Source of the DNA: Anaerolineaceae bacterium
GTDB taxonomy: Bacteria > Chloroflexota > Anaerolineae > Anaerolineales > Anaerolineaceae
Direction: 5' to 3'
Assembly (NCBI GenBank): GCA_011620445.1
Contig: WOZB01000202.1
Coordinates: forward strand, 1 to 16,738
DNA length: 16,738 nt
Shown here: positions 1 to 6,650 of the stretch, piece after piece
Position numbering within the stretch: the first letter of the stretch is position 1
Layout: each line of letters opens with the position of its first letter
Translations under genes and position numbers: made by a program
The notes under the pieces: generated by a model
What the model saw: only the letters and a program-made list of their open reading frames with translations
Databases searched by the model: none
What the model was told of the DNA's origin: nothing

Positions 1-5
1 AAAAG

Positions 6-37
6 AAAGGACGACCGAATTTCGGTCGTCCTTTTTT
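6..37 (+). terminator. Intrinsic terminator of an upstream gene
   Basis: A near-perfect inverted repeat pairs AAAGGACGACCG (6-17) with CGGTCGTCCTTT (23-34), leaving a small A/T loop, and it runs into a T6 tract (32-37). It lies 42 bp before the transporter ATPase start, so it ends, or partly attenuates, transcription from a gene left of the window. In GguAB/XylGH-type loci that gene is usually the periplasmic sugar-binding protein, but it is not visible here. Confidence 0.85.
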
Positions 38-49
38 GTTAAATCTAAG

Positions 50-73
50 TAAAATTATATGGAACGCAGGAGG
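50..73 (+). promoter_or_regulatory. Possible -10 box and strong RBS of the transporter operon
   Basis: TAAAAT (50-55) lies directly after the upstream terminator and could be a -10 element that restarts transcription. No convincing -35 hexamer is seen at the right distance. The ribosome binding site AGGAGG (68-73) sits 5 nt before the ATG at 79 and fixes that start. The RBS is clear; the promoter is a guess from one hexamer. Confidence 0.4.
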
Positions 74-78
74 CAACT

Positions 79-1602
79 ATGGATAGACCCATTTTGGAGA
101 TGAAAGCAATCACAAAGACCTTTCCAGGAGTGAAAGCCCTTGACAACGTGACGTTTAGTGTCAAGACCGGAGAAATTCATTGTCTTGTGGGGGAGAACGG
201 TGCTGGCAAATCCACGCTGATGAAAGTACTCAGCGGTGTTCACCCTCATGGTACTTATGACGGCCAAATTTTCATTAATGGTGAAGAACAGCGTTTTAAT
301 GGCATCCGTGATAGTGAAAAAGCAGGCATCGCCATTATTTACCAGGAATTGGCTTTAATCCCTGAGTTATCTATATATGACAATATATTCCTGGGTAATG
401 AAATCCGCAGCGGTATGGTGATCGATACCAATGAAACGATTATGAAGGCGAAGGTTGTGCTATCAAAGGTGGGTCTGGATGTAAACCCTGAAAGCAAGAT
501 TAAAGAGTTGGGTGTTGGTAAACAGCAGCTCATTGAGATTGCCAAAGCTCTCGAAAAGAACGTCCGCATTCTAATTTTAGATGAACCAACCGCGGCCTTG
601 AACGAAATCGATAGTCAGAACTTGCTTAAGGTAATCCAGGGCCTTAAAGCTCAATGCGTGACCTGTATTCTTATCTCACACAAACTGAGGGAAGTATTGG
701 CCATAGCAGATACAGTCACAGTTCTGCGGGATGGTAAAACCATTGTCACACTGGATGCAAGCGTAACAAAATTAACTGAACCGACCTTGATCAAATATAT
801 GGTTGGTCGTTCCATTGAAAATGTGTTCCCAAAACGAGAGCTTATTAACATAGGTGAAGAAGTTTTGAGACTTGAAGACTGGAGTGCATATTCGATGGCT
901 TTGGGTCGGGAGATACTGAAAGACATCAACATCTCCGTCAGAAAAGGGGAAATCGTTGGTGTTGCAGGCTTAATGGGCTCTGGGCGAACTGAATTGGCCA
1001 AGAGTATTTTCGGTAATCCTGACCATTACCGTGTCAAAGGGAAAATTTTCATCAATGGACAGGAAGCGACGTTCAAGGATCCGGCGAAGGCGATCAAATC
1101 CCAACTTGCCTATGTGACTGAAGATCGTAAAGGTAATGGCCTGATTCTGATCCAGGATATAAAAAGAAATATTACGCTGGCAAATCTTAAAGAGATCACA
1201 AATAGTGGAATTCTCAACGAGAATGATGAGATCGTCATCGCTAACAGATTCAGGAAAGAACTTAACATCAAAACACCAAGCATTGAGCAGAAAGTAAAAA
1301 ACTTGAGTGGTGGAAACCAACAAAAAGTTTCACTTGGCAAATGGCTCTTTGTAAAACCCAAGATCATGATCCTGGACGAACCCACCCGAGGTATTGATGT
1401 TGGCGCGAAATATGAAATTTACACGATTATGAACTCTCTCGTTGCGCAAGGAATGAGCATTATTATGATCTCGTCGGAACTGCCAGAAGTGCTGGGTATG
1501 AGCGATCGGATTTATGTGATGTCTGCAGGCAAGATCAATGGTGAGTTACCTGGGGATCAAGCTACCCAGGAACGCATTATGGAATTGGCAATTGATTATT
1601 AA
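79..1602 (+). CDS. gguA: Sugar ABC transporter ATP-binding protein (GguA/XylG type)
   Basis: This 507-residue protein has two fused nucleotide-binding domains and would energise monosaccharide import at the inner face of the membrane. Domain 1 has Walker A GENGAGKST (38-46), an atypical signature LGVGKQQ, and Walker B ILILDEPTAAL. Domain 2 has the degenerate Walker A GLMGSGRTEL usual in this family, a good signature LSGGNQQKV, and Walker B IMILDEPTRGIDVG. The insert HPHGTYDGQI after the first Walker A resembles XylG and GguA rather than RbsA or MglA. Length is normal and the start follows AGGAGG. The gene is followed 11 nt later by the permease. The substrate (xylose, arabinose, galactose or several sugars) cannot be told from sequence; the cognate binding protein probably lies just upstream. 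The function is firm, the exact symbol less so. Confidence 0.9.
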   Translation: MDRPILEMKAITKTFPGVKALDNVTFSVKTGEIHCLVGENGAGKSTLMKVLSGVHPHGTYDGQIFINGEEQRFNGIRDSEKAGIAIIYQELALIPELSIYDNIFLGNEIRSGMVIDTNETIMKAKVVLSKVGLDVNPESKIKELGVGKQQLIEIAKALEKNVRILILDEPTAALNEIDSQNLLKVIQGLKAQCVTCILISHKLREVLAIADTVTVLRDGKTIVTLDASVTKLTEPTLIKYMVGRSIENVFPKRELINIGEEVLRLEDWSAYSMALGREILKDINISVRKGEIVGVAGLMGSGRTELAKSIFGNPDHYRVKGKIFINGQEATFKDPAKAIKSQLAYVTEDRKGNGLILIQDIKRNITLANLKEITNSGILNENDEIVIANRFRKELNIKTPSIEQKVKNLSGGNQQKVSLGKWLFVKPKIMILDEPTRGIDVGAKYEIYTIMNSLVAQGMSIIMISSELPEVLGMSDRIYVMSAGKINGELPGDQATQERIMELAIDY

Positions 1603-1613
1603 GGAGCAAAAGT

Positions 1614-2825
1614 ATGAGTGACGAAATCAAAGCAGTCGAAAAAAGATCCATAATACAGAATCTGGGTCAGATAGCCAAGGCAAATTTCAGCACTTATTTC
1701 ATGTTTATTGCTTTGGTGGTCATCATGATTCTGTTTTCGGTGCTGACAAAAGGAATTTTCATTTCCTCGAGAAATATCAGCAACTTGGTTAACCAGATGG
1801 GGTATATCGCGGTTCTCGCAGTTGGGATGACGCTTGTGATCATTATCCGACATATCGACCTCTCGGTAGGTTACCTGGCTGGATTTCTTGGAGCGTTTGC
1901 GGCCATCGCGATGAGCGTCTGGAAACTCCCCATTTACGCGGTTATTCCTGCTGTGCTTATCCTGGGCATTCTGTCAGGTTTACTCACCTCAACGCCAATT
2001 GCCAAATTAGGCGTACCTGCATTTGTTTCAACCATGGCTGCCGGGTTGATATTTCGGGGGGCATTGTTATTGGTGACCATGGGATCGGGCACTATTATTA
2101 TCAGGGACCGCGCATTTAACGCTATCGGCAACTCCTTTATCCCAGATATCGCACATCCTGGTTTTCTGCCAAAGAACCACCTGGTAACTTTGATTGTCGG
2201 TCTCGTGGGAATCCTGCTTTTCATTTATTCATCTTTTCAGGGCAGGAAAAAGAAACAAAGCTATCAATTTGAAGTTTTGCCAACCAATTTATTCGTGCTG
2301 CAGCTCATCCTTATTTCAGCTATCATCGGTTACATCTCCTGGGTGCTCTCTGGCTACAATGGCATTTCCTGGAGTCTGGTTATTGTTCTGCTGGTTGTGG
2401 CTATCTTCCAGTTTATTATGACCAAGACACCTTTGGGCCGCCATATTTACGCGGTTGGGGGCAATCCCGAAGCAGCGGAATTGAGCGGCATCAGCGTATC
2501 AAAAATCACATTTATTGTCTTTGGTGCCATGGGTTTTCTTGCAGCATTATCAGGCGTGATGTATGCTTCGAGGCTTCAGTCAGCCACAACCACAGCCGGT
2601 CTGGGCTTTGAGACCGATGCCATTGCGGCCGCATTTGTCGGCGGTGTTTCCGCGGCAGGCGGTGTGGGCACAGTGGCCGGTTCCATTGTGGGAGCGCTGG
2701 TAATGATGTCGCTTACCAGCGGCATGAACTTGATGGGCATCGATATCTCAGTGCAATACGTCGTTCGCGGTATCGTCCTCGTCTTTGCGGTTATCGTTGA
2801 CCGCGCAACCCGACATGGACGTTAG
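1614..2825 (+). CDS. gguB: Sugar ABC transporter permease (GguB/XylH type)
   Basis: This 403-residue integral membrane permease partners the preceding ATPase. Hydrophobic segments span most of the protein, beginning with FMFIALVVIMILF near residue 30. The family motif HIDLSVG follows the second membrane segment, and TPLGRHIYAVGGNPEAAELSGI is the cytoplasmic loop thought to contact the ATPase. The long central stretch between the two halves, with a charged RKKK patch, is typical of XylH/GguB, which are longer than RbsC (about 320 residues). AAGGAG (1601-1606) overlaps the ATPase stop codon and sits 7 nt before the ATG, so the pair is translationally coupled. An intrinsic terminator 40 bp after the stop closes the operon. 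Confidence 0.9.
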   Translation: MSDEIKAVEKRSIIQNLGQIAKANFSTYFMFIALVVIMILFSVLTKGIFISSRNISNLVNQMGYIAVLAVGMTLVIIIRHIDLSVGYLAGFLGAFAAIAMSVWKLPIYAVIPAVLILGILSGLLTSTPIAKLGVPAFVSTMAAGLIFRGALLLVTMGSGTIIIRDRAFNAIGNSFIPDIAHPGFLPKNHLVTLIVGLVGILLFIYSSFQGRKKKQSYQFEVLPTNLFVLQLILISAIIGYISWVLSGYNGISWSLVIVLLVVAIFQFIMTKTPLGRHIYAVGGNPEAAELSGISVSKITFIVFGAMGFLAALSGVMYASRLQSATTTAGLGFETDAIAAAFVGGVSAAGGVGTVAGSIVGALVMMSLTSGMNLMGIDISVQYVVRGIVLVFAVIVDRATRHGR

Positions 2826-2864
2826 TTCACGCATTAATTTCTATTCTTGAAGGCAACCAAGTTT

Positions 2865-2899
2865 CACAGATCTATCAATATTTGATAGGTCTGTGTTTT
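2865..2899 (+). terminator. Intrinsic terminator of the sugar transporter operon
   Basis: A 14-bp stem pairs CACAGATCTATCAA (2865-2878) with TTGATAGGTCTGTG (2882-2895) around a 3-nt loop, followed by TTTT (2896-2899). The single imperfect position is a U-G wobble if transcribed on the + strand but an A-C mismatch on the other. This orients the terminator to the plus strand and to the transporter genes. Confidence 0.8.
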
Positions 2900-2964
2900 G
2901 TTGGCGGGTCTGAGCAAACAGCAATTAAGATTTGGTTCATTCCTGCTCGAATTGTTAATTTGCC

Positions 2965-3010
2965 TTGAAATGGATATCAAAGCCTTGTGCAATGGAACTC
3001 AAGGTAAAAT
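2965..3010 (+). promoter_or_regulatory. Candidate promoter region of the AOR operon
   Basis: Two weak candidates lie in the 217-bp gap before the ferredoxin gene. One is TTGAAA (2965-2970), 17 nt, TGCAAT (2988-2993). The other is a GGTAAAAT box (3003-3010) with no good -35 partner. The same GGTAAAAT string precedes pdxS and the DUF488 gene, which favours the second. A promoter is expected here because a terminator lies upstream. Confidence 0.3.
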
Positions 3011-3042
3011 AAAGCCAGCAATATTCGAAAGGAATCCTCACC

Positions 3043-3438
3043 ATGAAAATCCTTGCCCACAAACAGGAGATATGTACAGGCTGCCGCAACTGCGAAGAAG
3101 CCTGTGCTGATTTCTACTTTAAACGGACCGACCGTAACTACTCCTCAATCCGCATAACCAATAATGACAATACTTTTCACGCCACAAAGTGTACTCAGTG
3201 CGGGGAGTGCATCAACATGTGTACCTCAAACGCCATTTACCGCGACCGTCTGGGTGTTGTGCGAATTGACAAAAATAAGTGCGTAGGCTGCCTTGGCTGT
3301 GTAGGGTTTTGTTCTGAACTATCTATGTTCTACGCTGATGACTTACCAGTACCCTTCAAATGTGTGGCCTGCAATGTTTGCGTCAAGGCTTGCCCGGAGG
3401 GCGCGCTTGAAATCTTGGTCAGCAAGGTGAAGGAGTAA
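3043..3438 (+). CDS. Ferredoxin-like protein with four [4Fe-4S] cluster motifs (AOR electron-transfer subunit)
   Basis: This 131-residue iron-sulfur protein probably carries electrons to or from the AOR encoded next. Four complete CX2CX2CX3C motifs are visible: C11-C14-C17-C21, C50-C53-C56-C60, C80-C83-C86-C90 and C107-C110-C113-C117. In such polyferredoxins the last cysteine of one motif usually pairs with another to complete each cluster, giving four [4Fe-4S]. No signal peptide or membrane segment is present, so it is cytoplasmic. It resembles the small AorA-type subunit of multi-subunit bacterial AORs and HycB-like subunits. AAAGGA (3028-3033) supports the ATG. The AOR gene starts 2 nt after its stop, with its AAGGAG site inside the end of this gene. 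No FAD/NAD-binding AorC-like subunit follows. Confidence 0.88.
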   Translation: MKILAHKQEICTGCRNCEEACADFYFKRTDRNYSSIRITNNDNTFHATKCTQCGECINMCTSNAIYRDRLGVVRIDKNKCVGCLGCVGFCSELSMFYADDLPVPFKCVACNVCVKACPEGALEILVSKVKE

Positions 3439-3440
3439 AC

Positions 3441-5588
3441 ATGGCCCGTAAAATCTTAAAATCTTACGAGTACAAGCCCGCGAAACTAAACCGTGGCTAT
3501 ACCCGAAAATCGCTTTACATCAATGTTGGTGATCTGTCTGTGCAAGCAAAAGACATTTCGCAGATGATGATCGATAAGTTTGTAGGCGGCAAAGGCTTTG
3601 ACCTTTACTATCTCTGGCATGCGACTCTGCCCGAAACAAAATGGGATGACCCGGAGAACGAAATTGTAATGAGTGCGGGACCATTGGGGGGCATGACCCA
3701 GTATTCCGGTACAGGTAAGACACTGGTTTGCGGAATCTCGCCCATGACGGGAATCCCAATTGACAGCAATGTTGGGGGATACTATGGACCTTTGCTGAAG
3801 TTTTCGGGTTGGGACGCGCTTGAGTTGCAGGGTAAATCGGATAAGGACCTGGTTATCTTTATCGATGGCAATAAGGGTTTGATCCAAATCGAAGAGGACG
3901 ATGGCTTACCTGAAGATACCCATTTGCTGAACGAAAAACTGACCGAAGAGTACGCAGAAGATGAAGATGATAAAGTAAATATCTCGGTTGTCTGCACCGG
4001 TAGTGCTGCACCGCATATTCGCTTTGGCATGTTGAACTTCTCTTTCTATGACCCCCGCCGCAAGACTTGCCGGGTTAAACAAGCCGCCCGCGGTGGATTA
4101 GGTACAATCCTGCGGGATAAGAAGATTAAGGCCCTGGTGGTTAAGTTCAAGGGAGTTAAGCCAAACTTAAACGACGTGGCCGACATTTCGACCATCAACA
4201 AAATCGGTGTTAAATACGCCAAAGAAATGCATGACCTGGACCAGAAACAGAATGGCATTCGTAAAATTGGCACCGCTAATACAGTGGCGATCATGAATAA
4301 GTACGATCTTCTTCCTACCCGCAACTTCCAGGCTGGCGGAGATCCCGAAGCTGTGAAGATTTACCCTCAAGTATTTATCGACAACTTCATTACGCAGGGT
4401 ATCCACGATGGCTGTTGGTATGGTTGTACCATGTCTTGCGCCAAAACCGCCGACCACTTCAAGCTGCTGACGGGACCTTACAAAGGTCAATGCGTTACAG
4501 TAGATGGCCCTGAATATGAGTGCGTTGCCGGGCTGGGAGCCAACCTGGGTGTTTTTGACCCACGGGCGATCCTGGAAGAGAACTTCTACTGTGACACTTA
4601 TGGCGTGGACCTGATTTCGTTTGCTACCTGCCTGGCTTTTGTGATGGAATGTTTTGAGCGCGGGCAAATTAACCTTGAGAATACAGGCGGCTTGGACTTG
4701 CATTTTGGCAATAGCGAATCGGTGCTTGAAATTCTGCATCAAATGTCACGCGGAGAAGGTTTTGGCGTGATCGTTGGCCAGGGCACCAGGCGCTGCAAAC
4801 AGATATTCGTAGAAAAATTCGGCGCGGATCCGAAACTGTTGCAAGACATCGGCATGGAAGTCAAGGGTCTCGAATATGCTGAGTACTGCCATAAGGAAAG
4901 CCTAGCGCAACAAGGCGGCTTTGCTCTGACCAACAAAGGTCCGCAACACGATGAAGCCTGGTTAATTTTTATGGACCAGGTGAACAAGCAAATCCCGAGC
5001 TTTGAGGATAAGGCAGATGCCTTGTACTACTACCCAATGTTCCGAACCTGGTTTGGGCTCTGCGGCCTTTGCAAGCTGCCCTGGAATGATATTGTGCCCG
5101 CGGATAATGGCAAAACCGATGATCCGGCTAAGGTGCCCGAACACGTGCAGAACTACGTGGATATCTTCAACGCGGTCACTGGTAAAAGTATTGATAAGGA
5201 TGAATTGATCCGCCAATCCGAACGGGTTTATAACTTCCAGCGTGTCTTCAGTGTGCGCATGGGGCATGGCACCCGGGCAGAAGATTACCCGCCTTATCGC
5301 TCATTGGGGCCCGTAAGCAAGGAAGAGTATCTCTCCCGGCAGGAAATGTATGATAAGCAGATTCGGGAAGTGCATGGGAAAGATCCGGAAAGCCTGAGTA
5401 TCGAAGAAAAGATGCTCATCCAACGTAAACATCGTGAAAACCAATTCGAAAAATTAATGGACGCGGTCTATAAGCGCCGTGGATGGACAAACGAAGGTGT
5501 GCCAACAGCTGAGCACCTCGCTTCAATAGGCATGGATTTACCTGAACTTCTTGAGGTCCTCGAAACGCACGAAAATAAGGAAAAATGA
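3441..5588 (+). CDS. Aldehyde:ferredoxin oxidoreductase family protein (tungsto/molybdopterin enzyme)
   Basis: This 715-residue enzyme is expected to interconvert an aldehyde and a carboxylate with ferredoxin, using a W or Mo bis-pterin cofactor and one [4Fe-4S] cluster. N-terminal cofactor-binding signatures include VGGKGFDLYYLW, SAGPLGGMTQYSGTGK, SNVGGYYGPLLKFSGWDALELQGK and AARGGLGTILRDKKIKALVV. By alignment from memory to Pyrococcus furiosus AOR, E360 (in GPEYE) matches E313 and H503 matches H448, both in the active-site pocket. Cluster cysteines are C325, C329 and C333, spaced CX3CX3C rather than the CX2CX3C of Pyrococcus AOR, with C541 in GLC as the fourth ligand; C544 is also near. The Asp that starts the second DXXGLC pterin motif is replaced (TWFGLC). 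The protein is about 100 residues longer than Pyrococcus AOR. The substrate is unknown; the BamB/WOR-like branch is possible but not shown. Confidence 0.9.
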   Translation: MARKILKSYEYKPAKLNRGYTRKSLYINVGDLSVQAKDISQMMIDKFVGGKGFDLYYLWHATLPETKWDDPENEIVMSAGPLGGMTQYSGTGKTLVCGISPMTGIPIDSNVGGYYGPLLKFSGWDALELQGKSDKDLVIFIDGNKGLIQIEEDDGLPEDTHLLNEKLTEEYAEDEDDKVNISVVCTGSAAPHIRFGMLNFSFYDPRRKTCRVKQAARGGLGTILRDKKIKALVVKFKGVKPNLNDVADISTINKIGVKYAKEMHDLDQKQNGIRKIGTANTVAIMNKYDLLPTRNFQAGGDPEAVKIYPQVFIDNFITQGIHDGCWYGCTMSCAKTADHFKLLTGPYKGQCVTVDGPEYECVAGLGANLGVFDPRAILEENFYCDTYGVDLISFATCLAFVMECFERGQINLENTGGLDLHFGNSESVLEILHQMSRGEGFGVIVGQGTRRCKQIFVEKFGADPKLLQDIGMEVKGLEYAEYCHKESLAQQGGFALTNKGPQHDEAWLIFMDQVNKQIPSFEDKADALYYYPMFRTWFGLCGLCKLPWNDIVPADNGKTDDPAKVPEHVQNYVDIFNAVTGKSIDKDELIRQSERVYNFQRVFSVRMGHGTRAEDYPPYRSLGPVSKEEYLSRQEMYDKQIREVHGKDPESLSIEEKMLIQRKHRENQFEKLMDAVYKRRGWTNEGVPTAEHLASIGMDLPELLEVLETHENKEK

Positions 5589-5782
5589 TTAAGGTCAATA
5601 CAGAAGACCATCCCTGGAACAAGCCGCTCACCGTTCAGGAACTGCTGGACGAGAAAGGGTACATCTTTCCGCATATCGTGGTGCGTATCAACGGCCAGTA
5701 TATTGAGGAAGATGACTACGCTACGCAGCTAGTGCAGGACGGTGATGATGTGTTGGTATTGCATTTAATGGCAGGCGGATAA
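5585..5782 (+). CDS. ThiS/MoaD-like ubiquitin-fold sulfur carrier protein
   Basis: This small protein of 65 residues ends in LHLMAGG. The terminal Gly-Gly is the site that an E1-like enzyme adenylates and converts to a thiocarboxylate in ThiS and MoaD carriers. Hydrophobic strands IVVRING and DVLVLHLM fit the beta-grasp fold. The start overlaps the AOR stop in an ATGA arrangement, and the next gene begins on the last base of its stop (TAATG), so all three are translationally coupled. Context suggests that it supplies sulfur for the dithiolene of the pterin cofactor used by the AOR, as proposed for carrier genes in other AOR operons. A role in thiamine synthesis is less likely because no thi genes are nearby. 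Confidence 0.8.
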   Translation: MIKVNTEDHPWNKPLTVQELLDEKGYIFPHIVVRINGQYIEEDDYATQLVQDGDDVLVLHLMAGG

Positions 5783-6468
5783 TGGAGCCTGGGCAGTATC
5801 TGCGCAACCACGAGGCGATAAGCAGGCAGGAACAGCAGATTCTTGCTGATAAACGCGTACTGGTGGCGGGTTGCGGCGGACTGGGTGGTTATGTCATCGA
5901 GAATTTGGGCCGTGTTGGGGTTGGGCACCTCAGAATAGTTGATGGCGACTTTTTTGAAGAAAGCAATCTTAACCGGCAGCTCTTGAGCTCTCATATAAAT
6001 CTTGGCAAACCCAAAGTGCTGGCTGCCAAACAACGCATGCAAGCGGTGAATCCCCAAGTTGAAGTGGAAGGATTTCAGACTCGGATCACCGCAGAAAACG
6101 CATCGGAATTAATGCAGGGTTGCGACCTGGTTGTGGACTGCCTGGATAACATTTCCTCCCGAAAAATCCTCCAGGCCGCCTGCGAAGAAGCCGGCTTGGC
6201 ATTGGTACATGGCGCGGTGGCAGGTTGGCGTGGGCAGGTGTGTGTGATTTTGCCCGGGGAGAAATTGCTGGATAAACTCTATCCCAATCCGATGGCAGAG
6301 CGCGGCGAAGAAGCCAGGCAAGGTACGCTCAGTTTTACTGCCGCAACCCTCGGTTCGATACAAGCGTCGCTGGTTATTAACCAACTCTTGCACCCTAAAG
6401 ATTGGGGGAGCAGGGTTCTTCTGATTGACTTGAAAGAATTGCTGTTCCACACGATTGTTCTGGATTAA
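5782..6468 (+). CDS. ThiF/MoeB-like E1 adenylyltransferase without zinc-binding cysteines
   Basis: This 228-residue member of the ThiF/MoeB/HesA superfamily should adenylate the C-terminal glycine of the carrier encoded just before it. Visible features are the nucleotide loop GCGGLGG (30-36), IVDGD (52-56), the NRQ motif (64-66), K76/K78 in LGKPK, and VDCLDN with D122, which match the ATP and Mg sites of MoeB. The C-terminal third ends with TLGSIQASLVINQLL, equivalent to the VIGSLQA helix of the family. Unlike MoeB and ThiF it has no CXXC pairs for structural zinc, and no cysteine at all after residue 154, so the usual catalytic cysteine region is absent. It is the last gene of the AOR operon and is not followed by a convincing terminator. 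Confidence 0.82.
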   Translation: MEPGQYLRNHEAISRQEQQILADKRVLVAGCGGLGGYVIENLGRVGVGHLRIVDGDFFEESNLNRQLLSSHINLGKPKVLAAKQRMQAVNPQVEVEGFQTRITAENASELMQGCDLVVDCLDNISSRKILQAACEEAGLALVHGAVAGWRGQVCVILPGEKLLDKLYPNPMAERGEEARQGTLSFTAATLGSIQASLVINQLLHPKDWGSRVLLIDLKELLFHTIVLD

Positions 6469-6534
6469 TCAGAACCTGTCAGCACTCAACCCAAAGCCGA
6501 AGCCAGAGTAGGCAGCGAAGTGTAAGCTCTGGGC

Positions 6535-6562
6535 TTGAAATAATATTCAGCCGATTTAGAAT
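6535..6562 (+). promoter_or_regulatory. Probable sigma-70-type promoter of the D-2-hydroxyacid dehydrogenase gene
   Basis: TTGAAA (6535-6540), 16 nt, TAGAAT (6557-6562): each hexamer matches the consensus at five of six positions. It lies in the 182-bp gap after the AOR operon and would give a leader of about 80 nt before the ATG at 6651. It implies independent expression of the dehydrogenase. A bulged hairpin (6500-6508 with 6527-6536) just upstream lacks a T tract and is not a good terminator, so readthrough is possible. Confidence 0.45.
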
Positions 6563-6650
6563 ATAAGAAGCGTTAAATCTTTGGCTATTACTGCTTCGAC
6601 AATTCTTATCTCAGCGTAATTGGGACTGCCCTGCCCAAGAAAGGTATTTC

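Noticed and set aside
2898..3110. 70-residue open frame before the ferredoxin gene
   Set aside because: It overlaps the start of the ferredoxin gene in another frame and covers its ribosome binding site; no homologous features are visible.
3043..3438. Formate hydrogenlyase or hydrogenase iron-sulfur subunit
   Set aside because: The four-cluster pattern would also fit HycB-like subunits, but tight coupling to the AOR gene and absence of hydrogenase genes make an AOR partner more likely.
4167..4742. 191-residue open frame on the minus strand inside the AOR gene
   Set aside because: It is fully antisense to well-conserved AOR sequence including the cluster cysteines; its composition (rich in His, Gln and Val) is that of a shadow frame.
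3441..5588. Assignment of the AOR as the benzoyl-CoA reductase subunit BamB
   Set aside because: No other bam genes lie nearby, and general AOR motifs do not separate the families without a tree.
6500..6536. Hairpin after the AOR operon as a terminator
   Set aside because: The stem has a bulge and an 18-nt loop and is followed by GAAATAATA rather than a T tract; its 3' arm also overlaps the likely promoter of the next gene.
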